A stretch of 64,000 bases of DNA from Arthrobacter sp. CJ23 (lineage in GTDB: Bacteria; Actinomycetota; Actinomycetes; Actinomycetales; Micrococcaceae): NCBI RefSeq assembly GCF_024741795.1, contig NZ_CP102950.1:3472001-3536000 (forward strand), read 5' to 3'. Both the position numbers and the translations under genes were made by a program. Below the pieces are notes generated by a model. The model did no database searches and was not told the origin of the DNA. It was given only the letters and a program-made list of their open reading frames with translations. Shown one piece after another: positions 51,264-60,183 of this stretch. Every line of letters begins with the position of its first letter. Position 1 is the first letter of the stretch.

Positions 51264-52679
51264 TCAGGCCGAGAGTTCGGCCTCGAGCCGTTCAAGATCG
51301 GCGACGACGGCGGCCCGCTTGGGCGAGCGCGGCGGCAGGAGCCGCAGGGCGGCTCGCCGGACCTCGACGTCGTCCGTTGCCTCGGGCAGCTCCGCGTACC
51401 GCAGCAGCGATTCGGCGCTGCCATCGGCGAGGAGTGCCTCGCGCAGGAGCATGGCGACGCGCTCGCGCAGCTGCACGATGCCGGGCGACTCGGAGCGCGG
51501 CAGGACTGCACCCTTGTAGATCTCCAGGGCAATCCGGTGGGCGCCGCGCTGCAGGCAGCTGAGGACCTGGGCGGAGTCGGGGAAGAGTTCCACGGGAAGT
51601 TTGTAAGGCCGGGATTCGGGGACGGCCGCCGGGCTGAGCTGCTGGATGACCTTGCGCAGCCGCACCATCTCGGCGCGCAGCGTCACCGTGGACCCCTCGC
51701 CCGGGTACAGCTGCGCGGACAGTTCCTCGGCGCTGAGACCGGCAGGGTGGTTGCCCAGCAGCGCCAGGATTTCGCTGTGCCGGGCAGACAGTGCCACGGT
51801 CCGGCCCTCGATGCTTAGCAGTGCCTGGTCACGGCCCAGAAGCTGCAGGCTGTTCCGGTACAGCGCGCCCGAGGTGCCGCCGGGCACCGTAGCCGGGCTC
51901 CGGCGTCGGGCACCCGCCTTGGGAGCGGAGGCCGCGGACTGGAGCCGCTCGATGCGCAACTGGGCCTGGGCCGCCGCGACCGTAGCCTCGACAAGGGACA
52001 GGGTGTGCGGGGCGACGGCGGTTTCCGTGCCGGTGATGTCCACGACCCCCAGCAGGGCTCCCGAATCGGGGTCATGGAAGGGCACCGCCGTGCAGCTCCA
52101 CGGGTGCACGGACCGCGTGTAGTGTTCGGCGCCCGAGATCTGGATGCTGCGGTCCAGGGCAAGCGCCGTTCCGGGGGCGCTGGTCCCCACGGAGGCCTCG
52201 GACCAGTCGGCGCCTTCCACGAACATCATGCCCTCGGCCCGGCGCTGCAGGACCGGATCGCCGTCCACCCAGAGCAGCCGCCCGACGTCGTCCCCCACCG
52301 CCACCAGCAGCCCGCTGTCATGGCTGGGCAGGACGAGCAGTTTGCGGATGACCGGCATGATGGTGGCCAGCGGATGCCGGCGGCGGTACTCCTCAAGCTC
52401 GTCCCGGTCCATGGCAAGGGGTGCCTCGGCGGCATCGGGGTTGGCATGGTGCCGCACGGAGCGCTGCCAGGATTCGCGGATCAGGCGCCGCAACCCCGGC
52501 AGCTCGACGGCGTCCGGCAGGACATCCGGGTCCGGCAAAACTGCGGAGTCCGGCAGGACTCTTGACTCAGGCAGGACGAGGCGGCGGGAATCCAGGAGTT
52601 CGTGGCCGGCCCGGGCATGGCTCTGCAGCAGCTCCGGCGTGTGGCCGCCCGGGGCTGACGGATGGATCAGGTTCCTCAT
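51264..52679 (-). CDS. GAF-domain transcriptional regulator, AcoR-like without AAA+ domain
   Basis: 471 residues. The N-terminus carries an imperfect pentad repeat around residues 33-60 (RVLPD, AVLPD, DVLPD units). Then LRRLIRESWQRSVRHH, an AcoR start motif, and a GAF domain with GLLVAVGDDVGRLLWVDGD, SEASVGTSAPGTALAL and HPWSCTAVPFHDPDSGALLG. The sigma-54 AAA+ domain of true AcoR is missing. A winged helix (ALSARHSEILALLGNHPAGL, VTLRAEMVRLRKVI) ends the protein. Actinobacteria use such regulators for alcohol/aldehyde genes; the operon 47605-50658 is the likely target. Confidence 0.82.
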   Translation of the reverse strand: MRNLIHPSAPGGHTPELLQSHARAGHELLDSRRLVLPESRVLPDSAVLPDPDVLPDAVELPGLRRLIRESWQRSVRHHANPDAAEAPLAMDRDELEEYRRRHPLATIMPVIRKLLVLPSHDSGLLVAVGDDVGRLLWVDGDPVLQRRAEGMMFVEGADWSEASVGTSAPGTALALDRSIQISGAEHYTRSVHPWSCTAVPFHDPDSGALLGVVDITGTETAVAPHTLSLVEATVAAAQAQLRIERLQSAASAPKAGARRRSPATVPGGTSGALYRNSLQLLGRDQALLSIEGRTVALSARHSEILALLGNHPAGLSAEELSAQLYPGEGSTVTLRAEMVRLRKVIQQLSPAAVPESRPYKLPVELFPDSAQVLSCLQRGAHRIALEIYKGAVLPRSESPGIVQLRERVAMLLREALLADGSAESLLRYAELPEATDDVEVRRAALRLLPPRSPKRAAVVADLERLEAELSA

Positions 52680-52791
52680 CGAACTCCCATGGCACGGTGC
52701 AGCATCCTCCGGAAAGTTTAGCCCGGTCTCCGGCGTTTGGATACGGCGTGAGCGGCCCCTGCCTAGCCCTGGCCGAGCCCGGTCAGCCCCG

Positions 52792-53634
52792 CTAGCCCTG
52801 CCTCGGCCCGGCCAGGAACGCGGCCGTGTCCTCGGCGACTCTTTCCGGGACTTCCCACAGGACCAAGTGGCCGGTGGATTCGTAGACCGTCAGCCGGGAG
52901 GAGCGGATGCGCGCCGCGAGGGCCTCCTGGTGCCGGCGTGGCAGCAGGGTATCGTGCGCGCCCCAGAGGATGAGCGTGGGGACGTCGATGGTGCCGGCCT
53001 CGGTGGGCGGCACGGCCTCGCACAGCCCGTGCAGGATGGCCTTCCAGACATGGGCGGGCATGGCCAGTCCGTCCCGGATCCGGTCTTCGATGTACCCGGC
53101 GGGAACGGTGTGCAGCAGGCGGTACCAACTGAGGGACTCGCGCACCCAGTCCGGGTCCACCGGGTCGGTGAGCCGGTCCACCTCGTCCGCGAACGCCGGA
53201 TGGCCCCTCAGGCTCAGCGGCGAACCCACCAGGACCAGCGCAGAGACGGCGTCAGGGTGCGCAACGGCGAGCTGCTGGGCGACGTAGCCGCCGCTGGAGG
53301 AGCCGAGCACATACGCTTGCGGGACACCCAGGGCTTCCAGGAGCGCGGCGACGTCCTCGGCCTGCTCCGGCAGGGAGTAGCCGTCTGCGGGCTTCGCGGC
53401 CTCGCCCTGTCCGCGCAGGTCCGGGGCGATGATGGTGGGCGCGCCGATGCCCTGGCGGAGCAGCGGAATCAGGCGGTCGAAGCAGTGCCGCGACTCGCCC
53501 CAGGCGTGGAGCAACAGCAGCGGTGGGCGGTCCGCGCGGCCGTCGACCAGGCTGCCTTGAGCATTGCCGCCGTCAACGAAACAGGGCACGGTGATGCCGG
53601 TGCGGAGCCTGACATCGCAGACCGTGGAGTCCAT
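52792..53634 (-). CDS. Alpha/beta hydrolase
   Basis: 280 residues. Oxyanion motif LLLLHAWGESRHCF, nucleophile elbow VLGSSSGGYVAQ (Ser), acid Asp in LILWGAHDTLLPRRHQ, and His in ESTGHLVLWEVPE. Typical of esterases, lactonases and dehalogenase-like enzymes. Cytoplasmic. No neighbour narrows the substrate. Confidence 0.88.
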   Translation of the reverse strand: MDSTVCDVRLRTGITVPCFVDGGNAQGSLVDGRADRPPLLLLHAWGESRHCFDRLIPLLRQGIGAPTIIAPDLRGQGEAAKPADGYSLPEQAEDVAALLEALGVPQAYVLGSSSGGYVAQQLAVAHPDAVSALVLVGSPLSLRGHPAFADEVDRLTDPVDPDWVRESLSWYRLLHTVPAGYIEDRIRDGLAMPAHVWKAILHGLCEAVPPTEAGTIDVPTLILWGAHDTLLPRRHQEALAARIRSSRLTVYESTGHLVLWEVPERVAEDTAAFLAGPRQG

Positions 53635-53706
53635 ATGGTCAGGGTAGGCCGGGCGGTTCGCGGCGGGAAGTGCAGTCGCCGTCCCGGATCAGCCGCGGGC
53701 CGGGTG

Positions 53707-55140
53707 TCAGCCGCGGGAAATCTCGATCATTTCCTCGCGCGGGACGACCTTGACGCGTTCACGCACGACGCCGGTAGCGGCTTCGGCTTCGGTCCATGCC
53801 GCACCGAGGGCTGCCTCGTGCGCATCGAGCTTGTTCCAGCCTTCCCAAGTGGTGTATTCGATGCCGCGGGATTCGAGGAGTTCGATGATGGCGTGCGGGT
53901 CCGGGTTCTCCGCCGGGGGAAGCGTCAGCCGGTCCTCCAGCAGGCAGCCGATGGTCTCCAGGGCGTCGCCCTTGGTGTGGCCGATCAGGCCAACGGGGCC
54001 GCGCTTGATCCAGCCGGTGGCGTAGATGCCGGGAACGGCCTGGCCGGAGGCGTCCAGGACACGGCCGGCGTCGTTGGGGATCACGCCGCGCTTGGCGTCG
54101 TATTCCAGCTCATCCAGCGGGGAACCGTGGTAGCCGATGGCCCGGTAGACGGCCTGGACGGGGTAGTCCATGAATTCGCCCGTGCCCTTGACGTTTCCAG
54201 TGCCGTCCAGCTGCATGCGCTCGAACTTGATGCTGGACACCTTGCCGCTGCCGTCTTCCGAAACGATCTCCACGGGGCTGTGCAGGAAGTGCAGGTGCAG
54301 GCGGCGGGACGAGGGCTGCTCGGACTCGGCATGCTCCTCCACCAGCCAGTTGGTCATGGTGTTGACCATGGTCTTGATCTGGTTGTTGCTCCGGATGGCC
54401 TCGTCCGAGGCCTCGTCGAACTCGAAGTCCTCGGGGTACAGCACGATGTCCACGTCCTTGCAGTGGGACAGTTCGCGCAGTTCCAACGGGGTGAACTTCA
54501 CCTGGGCGGGGCCGCGGCGGCCGAAGACGTGCACGTCCGTGACCGGGGAGTTTTTGAGCCCCTGGTAGACGTTGTCCGGGATTTCGGTGACCAGGAGTTC
54601 GTCGGCATGCTTGGCGAGCATGCGGGCCACGTCCAGGGCCACGTTGCCGTTGCCGATCACGGCGATTTCCTTGGCGTCCAGCGGCCAGTCGCGCGGGACG
54701 TCCGGCTGGCCGTCGTACCAGGAGACGAAGTCGGCGCCGCCGAAGGAGCCCTCCAGCTCGACTCCGGGGACGTTAAGCGCGGCATCCTTGACGGCACCAG
54801 TGGAGAAGATGACGGCGTCGTAGAAGGCGCGGATGTCGTGGAGGGTGAGGTCCCGGCCGTAGGTGACGTTGCCGAGGAAGCGGATGTCGCCGCGGTCCAG
54901 GACCTTGTGCAGGGCGTTGACGATGCCCTTGATGCGCGGGTGGTCCGGGGCAACGCCGTAGCGGATCAGGCCGTAGGGCGCCGGGTAGGCCTCAAAGAGG
55001 TCGATGCTGACCTCAACGTCGCCGTCCTTGACCTCATTGGACTTGGTCAGGATGTCCGCCGCATAGACGCCGGCCGGGCCTGCGCCGATGATGGCGATGC
55101 GCAGCGGACGTTTTGAGGTGGATTCGGCTGAGTTGGACAC
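53707..55140 (-). CDS. FAD-dependent ferredoxin/adrenodoxin-type NADP reductase (FprA-like)
   Basis: 477 residues from GTG 55140 (AAGGG 7 nt upstream). FAD site IAIIGAGPAGVYAADIL, the FEAYPAPYGLIRYGVAPDHP segment that is diagnostic of FprA/adrenodoxin reductase, NADP site IAVIGNGNVALDVARMLA, and the C-terminal GWIKRGPVGLIGHTKGDALE. FprA passes electrons from NADPH to ferredoxin, for cytochromes P450 or iron-sulfur synthesis. Direct repeats precede it. Confidence 0.9.
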   Translation of the reverse strand: MSNSAESTSKRPLRIAIIGAGPAGVYAADILTKSNEVKDGDVEVSIDLFEAYPAPYGLIRYGVAPDHPRIKGIVNALHKVLDRGDIRFLGNVTYGRDLTLHDIRAFYDAVIFSTGAVKDAALNVPGVELEGSFGGADFVSWYDGQPDVPRDWPLDAKEIAVIGNGNVALDVARMLAKHADELLVTEIPDNVYQGLKNSPVTDVHVFGRRGPAQVKFTPLELRELSHCKDVDIVLYPEDFEFDEASDEAIRSNNQIKTMVNTMTNWLVEEHAESEQPSSRRLHLHFLHSPVEIVSEDGSGKVSSIKFERMQLDGTGNVKGTGEFMDYPVQAVYRAIGYHGSPLDELEYDAKRGVIPNDAGRVLDASGQAVPGIYATGWIKRGPVGLIGHTKGDALETIGCLLEDRLTLPPAENPDPHAIIELLESRGIEYTTWEGWNKLDAHEAALGAAWTEAEAATGVVRERVKVVPREEMIEISRG

Positions 55141-55166
55141 CGGGAGCCCTTCTGAAGCGGGAAGCC

Positions 55167-55193
55167 GCGCAATTCTTTGTAGCGCGCAATTCT
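55167..55193. promoter_or_regulatory. Direct repeats upstream of the FprA-like gene
   Basis: GCGCAATTCT occurs at 55167-55176 and 55184-55193, a 17-bp period, 27 nt from the start codon. It might be a regulator site overlapping the promoter or a small duplication. Confidence 0.35.
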
Positions 55194-55206
55194 CCATTCT
55201 AAATGT

Positions 55207-55228
55207 CGGGCCCCACAGTCGGGGCCCG
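55207..55228. promoter_or_regulatory. Palindrome between the FprA-like and RarD genes
   Basis: CGGGCCCC-acagtc-GGGGCCCG, perfect 8-bp arms, located between divergent genes. It may be an operator or mRNA leader hairpin; divergent genes do not need a terminator here. Confidence 0.35.
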
Positions 55229-55325
55229 TTCATGGCGGGAGTCACACACAAAAAAGCGTAAGGACACGGCCCTTTCCGGCCGTCCGGTCAGGAATACCCC
55301 CGCGGCCTGTGGTGTTGTTGACATT

Positions 55326-56357
55326 GTGTCTTCAGCCGAGCAAACCGCACCCGCACTGTCCGTAGCCGGTCCCGGCGGCGAGCCGCCGTCGTCGGGAGCT
55401 GCCACCGCGCGCAAACGCCCCGCGAGGAGCGAGACGACCACGGGCGTGCTGTTCGGCATCGGCGCCTACGGGCTGTGGGGGCTGCTGCCGCTGTACTTCC
55501 TGCTGCTGATGCCCGCCGGAGCCGTGGAAATTGTGGCCAACCGGGTGGTGTGGTCGCTGCTCTTCTGTGCGCTGCTCATCACCATCGCGCGCAGCTGGCA
55601 GGCACTCGGCGCAGCCATGAAGGACCGCACCGTCATGGTCCCGCTCGCGGTGGCCGCCGGGCTGATCGCCGTCAACTGGCTCACCTATACCTACGGCGTC
55701 ACCACGGGCCATGCCGTGGAAGCCTCCCTGGGGTACTTCATCAACCCGCTCGTTTCGGTCCTGCTGGGCGTCATCGTGCTGAAGGAAAAGCTGCGTCCGC
55801 TCCAGTGGGCCGCCGTGGGCATCGGCTTCATCGCCGTCGGCGTCCTGACCGTGTCCTACGGCAAGCTGCCGTGGATCGCCCTTGTCCTGGCGTTCAGCTT
55901 CGGCATCTACGGTTTCGTCAAGAAGCGCGTCGGCCCCCGGGTGGATGCCCTCACCAGCCTGACCGTGGAAACCGTGGTCCTGGCCCCGCTGGCCGGCGCC
56001 ACCATGATTGTCCTGGGCATCACGGGCGCGGCGACCCTCAGCAGCAACGGCCCGGGGCATTTCTGGCTGCTTGCGTCGTCCGGCATCATCACCGCCGTCC
56101 CACTGCTGTTCTTCGGCGCCTCCGCACGCCGGCTGCCCATGACCACCATCGGCCTGCTGCAGTACTTCGCTCCGGTCCTGCAGTTCATCGTGGCCCTCGT
56201 AGCCTTCCACGAGACCATGACCCTGGACCGCTGGATCGGCTTCGGCATCGTCTGGCTGGCCCTGCTGCTCCTGACCGTTGACATGCTGCGGAACGCACGC
56301 AGGAACTCGGCCATCAGGAAAAGGGCAAGGCTCTCATCAACAGCGCCCGGCTCCTGA
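55326..56357 (+). CDS. rarD: RarD/EamA family transporter
   Basis: 343 residues from GTG 55326, the best start although the ribosome site is weak; a longer frame upstream lacks one. Ten helices after a polar N-terminus: GVLFGIGAYGLWGLLPLYFL, EIVANRVVWSLLFCALLITI, NWLTYTYGVTTGHAVEASLG, YFINPLVSVLLGVIVLKEKL, and GLLQYFAPVLQFIVALVAFH. RarD belongs to the drug/metabolite exporters; its substrate is not known. Convergent with the universal stress gene. Confidence 0.87.
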   Translation: MSSAEQTAPALSVAGPGGEPPSSGAATARKRPARSETTTGVLFGIGAYGLWGLLPLYFLLLMPAGAVEIVANRVVWSLLFCALLITIARSWQALGAAMKDRTVMVPLAVAAGLIAVNWLTYTYGVTTGHAVEASLGYFINPLVSVLLGVIVLKEKLRPLQWAAVGIGFIAVGVLTVSYGKLPWIALVLAFSFGIYGFVKKRVGPRVDALTSLTVETVVLAPLAGATMIVLGITGAATLSSNGPGHFWLLASSGIITAVPLLFFGASARRLPMTTIGLLQYFAPVLQFIVALVAFHETMTLDRWIGFGIVWLALLLLTVDMLRNARRNSAIRKRARLSSTAPGS

Positions 56358-56361
56358 AACC

Positions 56362-57231
56362 CTAGATCGGCATCGAGTCCACGCGCTCGTAGTCGCGCGG
56401 GACCACCACCATGGGCACCGGCAGGGCGCGCAGGATCTTGTTCGCCGTGCTGCCCATGAAGAGCCGGTTCTTCACCGCCAGGCGCGAGGAACCGATCACC
56501 ATGACCTCGCCGTCGAGCCACTCCAGGCTGTCGATTGCTTCCTCGATGCTGCGCCCGTGCGCCACGGCCACCGTGACGTCGTGGCCTTCCGGCAGCCGGG
56601 CAGCCGCATCACTCAGCACGGTGTTGGCGTGCCGGTGGGCCGCGTTGGTGGCTTCGCCGCCGTCGTCCGTCCCGGCGTCGAGGGTCACCAGCGACACCAG
56701 CCGCAGCGGCACACCGCGGCGGTTGGCGGCGCCGATGGCGGCGCCGATCGCGGCATCGGCCCCGGCGCGCTGTCCCGTGGCCAGGGTGAACCGGGTGACG
56801 GGTCCCGTACGGTTGTAGCCGCGCGGCGCCAGGGCCACCGGCACAGGTGAGGCGTGCAGGAGGCCGTTGGCCACGCTGCCCACGGTGTAGCGCTTGAACA
56901 GCCCGTTTCTGGCGGCGCCCACCACGATCAGGCCGGCATCGGACCCGGCGGACTGGATCAGGCCGGAGGCAAAGGAAGCGGCCGGCACTGCGCGGAAGGT
57001 GGCCCGGACGTTGACGGGAACCAGGGCCAGGCCCCTGGCCCGCGCGTCCAACACGGCCCGTTCCGCGGGGGTTGCGACGTCGCCCTCGGGGTACAGGCCG
57101 GAATAGGGGGTGTGCTCGTCCACGACGTACACCAGGTCCAGTTCGGCGTCCTGCGCCCGGGCCAGGGAAGAGGCCAGGGCAACGGCATCGGCGCCGCGCT
57201 CGTTGGGCGTGTAGCCAACTACATATCGCAT
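56362..57231 (-). CDS. Universal stress protein, tandem USP domains
   Basis: 289 residues from the ATG at 57231 (AGGGG 8 nt upstream). First USP half, VVGYTPNERGADAVALASSL and IVVGAARNGLFKRYTVGSVA; second half, with IEEAIDSLEWLDGEVMVIGS and SRLAVKNRLFMGSTANKILR. The G-x-x-x(9)-G-S ATP motif is visible in both halves. Tandem USPs of actinobacteria respond to hypoxia and stress. A small unknown gene precedes it on the same strand. Confidence 0.88.
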   Translation of the reverse strand: MRYVVGYTPNERGADAVALASSLARAQDAELDLVYVVDEHTPYSGLYPEGDVATPAERAVLDARARGLALVPVNVRATFRAVPAASFASGLIQSAGSDAGLIVVGAARNGLFKRYTVGSVANGLLHASPVPVALAPRGYNRTGPVTRFTLATGQRAGADAAIGAAIGAANRRGVPLRLVSLVTLDAGTDDGGEATNAAHRHANTVLSDAAARLPEGHDVTVAVAHGRSIEEAIDSLEWLDGEVMVIGSSRLAVKNRLFMGSTANKILRALPVPMVVVPRDYERVDSMPI

Positions 57232-57257
57232 GTGTTTACCCCTCATTGGGTGGCGTT

Positions 57258-57449
57258 TCAGTCCATATGTAGTGTGAACTTTACGGTTTTCCACCCGTCC
57301 TGCCCAGAGGCCTTGCCGCCCGGTTTCAGGCCCGCCGGCACCCTGTTGAGCAGCTCCGCGGCCAGTGAACTCAGGCCGCGCGTCACCACTGTCAGCGTTC
57401 CCCTGGCGTCATCCGGGACTCTGTTTGCCTCCGCACAAATTGTGAGCAC
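57258..57449 (-). CDS. Possible small gene upstream of the universal stress protein
   Basis: 63 residues from a GTG at 57449, or slightly fewer; no good ribosome site, and the true start may be later. Third-position GC is high through most of the frame and the protein has a plausible helix-turn pattern (VVTRGLSSLAAELLNRVPAG, KASGQDGWKTVKFTLHMD). It ends 26 nt before the USP start, so may be cotranscribed. No family recognised. Confidence 0.4.
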   Translation of the reverse strand: MLTICAEANRVPDDARGTLTVVTRGLSSLAAELLNRVPAGLKPGGKASGQDGWKTVKFTLHMD

Positions 57450-57550
57450 TTTTGTTCATTTCCATTGAGGGGCCGGGCGCCGGATATAAGGTTACGGAAT
57501 CCTTCCGTGGCCACGTCCACCCCGCCATGCCGCGATCAGTTTGAAGGCAA

Positions 57551-57626
57551 CAGATTTTGAACGGAGCAGTTTTGAAGAGAACAGTTTCAAACAGTGCAGT
57601 TTTGAACAGTGCAGTCTGGAACGGAT
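57551..57626 (+). repeat. Tandem 15-bp repeats in front of the PL8 lyase
   Basis: Five degenerate units begin with CAG at 57551, 57567, 57582, 57597 and 57612 (spacings 16, 15, 15, 15) and centre on CAGTTTTGAA. In one frame they would encode F-E-x-x-S units (SFEEN, SFKQC, SFEQC), like pentapeptide repeats. They end 6 nt before the lyase start codon. This is the only tandem array seen in the window. Confidence 0.8.
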
Positions 57627-57631
57627 CCCAG

Positions 57632-60052
57632 ATGAGCCGCAGGACCCTTTTCCGCACGGCCGGCATGGCCGCCGTCGCCGGTGTCCTCCTCTCCCAAACC
57701 GGGCCTGCGTTCGCCGCCACTGAGAACGGGGTGCAGGCGCTCATCGAGCGCAGGCGCCTCGTCCTCACCGGCGGCCCGGGCGCTGCCGGAGTCCCCGAGC
57801 TCGCGGCCCAACTGGCGGGCCTGGGACAGACCACTGACAAGTGGTGGCAGTCCATGGACAAGACCCCGGCCCGGACGTCCCTCTGGAATGACATTCCGCT
57901 GACCGGTATCGGCCAATCCGCCACGGCAACGGCCAACATGGGACTGCACTTCAACCGCATCTACGACATGGCCCTGGGGTACTCGGTCCAGGGCAGCCCC
58001 CACTTCGCCAGTGCCGGACTGGCCGCAGATCTTGTGGCAGCGCTGCAATTCCTCAATGAGACGGCCTACAAGCCGGGAATGAAGGCCGCGGGCAACTGGT
58101 GGTTCTGGGAGATCGGCGCCCCGCGCAAGTCGGTGGACATCCTGACCCTCCTGCACGCCGAGGTCCCGGAAGCCCTGCGCACCTCGCTGCTGGCCGCCGT
58201 CCGCTGGTTCGCTCCCAACCCGAATTGGCGCGGCCGTGCTACATCGTTCGCCGAAACGGGCGCCAACCGCGTGGACAAGTCCCTGGCCTGCTGCATGCGG
58301 GGCATCCTCGACAACAATCCGGACGAAGCCGCCCTCGGCCGTGATGCGCTGAGCGATACTGTCCGCGGAGGCATCAACAGTGTCTTTGGCTACGTGAATG
58401 GCGGGGACGGCTTCTACACCGACGGCTCATACGTGCAGCACACGTACCTTCCCTACGCCGGAACGTATGGTGTAGTGGCGCTGGCCGGCATTGCGGAGAT
58501 CTTCGCCATGCTGGGCGGAAGCCCGTGGGCCGTCACGGACCCCAAGCGTTCGGTGCTGCTGGACGCCATCGAGAACACCTATGCGCCCTTCGTGTGGGAC
58601 GGACGGATCATGGACACGGTCCGTGGCCGGGCTGTCTCCCGGCAGCGCGAGCCCGACTACGTCAGCGGCTTCGGGTTGATCTCCGCCGTGCTGCTGCTGG
58701 CCCCGGGCTGCGAGGAACCGTACCGCTCGCGGTTCCTGTCCCTGGCCAAGGGCTGGCTGGAACGCTGCGCCGACCAGAAGCTGGTGGGCCACCCGAGCCA
58801 AAGCCTGGCGAAGTCCCTGCTGTCCCTCAGCGCCCTGTCCGACGCCTCGGTGGCCCCCGCCCCGGCGCCCGTCTACAGCCGGATGTTCGCCGACCAGGAC
58901 AGGTTGGTCCACCACCGCCCTCAGTGGGGCTGCACCGTGAACCTCTCGTCCAAGCGGATCGGCCGCTACGAGTGGGGAAACAGCGAGAACAACCTGGGCT
59001 GGTACCAGGGCGACGGCATGACCTTCGTCTACACGCGGGAGGACCCGGCCCAGTTCAGCGCCGACTTCTGGCCAACCGTGGATCCCTATGGCCTTCCCGG
59101 CACAACCGTCAACGACCAGGCGCGGGCCAGCGGGGCCGGGGCTGCCGGCACGGGTATTCCGCGGGCCTTCCAGGCATTCGCCGGCGGCCTCACCATGGAC
59201 AGCCGCTGGGGCGTCGTCGGCATGGACCACCTGAACCACAACAAGACCCTGTCCGGCCGGAAGTCCTGGTTCTTCCTGGACGATGCCGTGGTCTGCCTCG
59301 GAGCAGGCATCACCGGCACGGGCGGGGCATCGGTGCAGACGACCGTCGAGAACAGGTCCTTTGCCGTGGGGTCGGTTCCGGACCTTCGGACTGATTCCCG
59401 GAACCGCAGGCTGGCCGCGGGTGACGCAGCCGTGGCCGTGCAACGGTCCGTCCACGTGGACGGCCACGGAGGCTACGTCTTCCTGGACGCTCCCGGTGTC
59501 TCCGGAGCGCCGGAAGTTGCCGTGGTGCGCCGCACGGGAAGCTGGTTCGACGTCAACTCCGGAGCGGATACCGGCGGATCCAAAGATCCCGTCACCCGGG
59601 ACTACGTGACCGTCACCCACCGCCATGGTGTGGACCCGGCGGATTCCGGCTACGCCTACATGGTGCTGCCCGCCGCGTCCCATGACACCACGTTCTCGCA
59701 GTCCGCGAACCCCGGGGTGAAGGTGCTGGCCAATTCGGCGGATTGCCAGATGGTCGACATCGCGAAGGAGAAGCTGGTCCTGGCCAACTTCTTCGCGACC
59801 GGCACGGGCGGTGGCTACGCAGCAAGCGGTCCTTGCACCGTCGCCATCCGGCAGTCCGGGGACGCGCTTGCCGTGTCTGTGGCCGATCCCTCCCGCACGC
59901 AATCCAGTGTCCGCGTCACCCTCCCGGGCACCGCGTGGCGCAGCCTGGTGCAGGCCGACGCCGGGGTGGCCCTGGTGGGCACCGATCCCTTGGTCATCGA
60001 CGTCCAGCTCGACGGACATGGCCACCAGAAGAACCTGACGCTCGGCACCTAG
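57632..60052 (+). CDS. Polysaccharide lyase family 8 (hyaluronate/chondroitin/xanthan lyase type), Tat-exported
   Basis: 806 residues from ATG 57632, with a twin-arginine signal SRRTLFRTAGMAAVAG and cleavage near PAFA. The alpha-toroid domain holds NWWFWEIGAPRKSVDIL, YTDGSYVQHTYLPYAGTYG (catalytic His and Tyr) and a RGRAVSRQ Arg; then ENNLGWYQGDGMTFVYT and WPTVDPYGLPGTT, followed by the beta-sandwich domains. All are PL8 hallmarks. The enzyme cuts uronic-acid polymers by beta-elimination; which polymer cannot be told (Arthrobacter chondroitin AC lyase is a close family model). No binding or transport genes are near. Confidence 0.93.
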   Translation: MSRRTLFRTAGMAAVAGVLLSQTGPAFAATENGVQALIERRRLVLTGGPGAAGVPELAAQLAGLGQTTDKWWQSMDKTPARTSLWNDIPLTGIGQSATATANMGLHFNRIYDMALGYSVQGSPHFASAGLAADLVAALQFLNETAYKPGMKAAGNWWFWEIGAPRKSVDILTLLHAEVPEALRTSLLAAVRWFAPNPNWRGRATSFAETGANRVDKSLACCMRGILDNNPDEAALGRDALSDTVRGGINSVFGYVNGGDGFYTDGSYVQHTYLPYAGTYGVVALAGIAEIFAMLGGSPWAVTDPKRSVLLDAIENTYAPFVWDGRIMDTVRGRAVSRQREPDYVSGFGLISAVLLLAPGCEEPYRSRFLSLAKGWLERCADQKLVGHPSQSLAKSLLSLSALSDASVAPAPAPVYSRMFADQDRLVHHRPQWGCTVNLSSKRIGRYEWGNSENNLGWYQGDGMTFVYTREDPAQFSADFWPTVDPYGLPGTTVNDQARASGAGAAGTGIPRAFQAFAGGLTMDSRWGVVGMDHLNHNKTLSGRKSWFFLDDAVVCLGAGITGTGGASVQTTVENRSFAVGSVPDLRTDSRNRRLAAGDAAVAVQRSVHVDGHGGYVFLDAPGVSGAPEVAVVRRTGSWFDVNSGADTGGSKDPVTRDYVTVTHRHGVDPADSGYAYMVLPAASHDTTFSQSANPGVKVLANSADCQMVDIAKEKLVLANFFATGTGGGYAASGPCTVAIRQSGDALAVSVADPSRTQSSVRVTLPGTAWRSLVQADAGVALVGTDPLVIDVQLDGHGHQKNLTLGT

Positions 60053-60105
60053 GCCGGCTCCGCCGTCGGGCCTTTCGCCGGGGCCTCCGGCGAGCGGATA
60101 TAAGG

Positions 60106-60148
60106 GCAAAAAGAATGGACACGGGATCACCGTGTCCATTCTTTTTGC
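60106..60148. terminator. Bidirectional terminator between the lyase and gabT
   Basis: GCAAAAAGAATGGACACGG pairs perfectly with its complement over 19 bp around a 5-nt loop; both sides have A/T runs, so it works for both convergent genes. Confidence 0.9.
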
Positions 60149-60183
60149 GAGGCCAGACGTTGTTGTCGTCTGGAGATCAGTGG

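Noticed and set aside
52144..55116. Open frame of about 990 codons on the + strand
   Set aside because: It is antisense to the AcoR-like regulator, hydrolase and FprA-like reductase, all of which have intact motifs on the other strand.
57409..57960. Minus-strand frame with repeated TALFKTALFETVLFKTA-type units
   Set aside because: It is the reverse reading of the 15-bp tandem repeats and the lyase signal region; no ribosome site.
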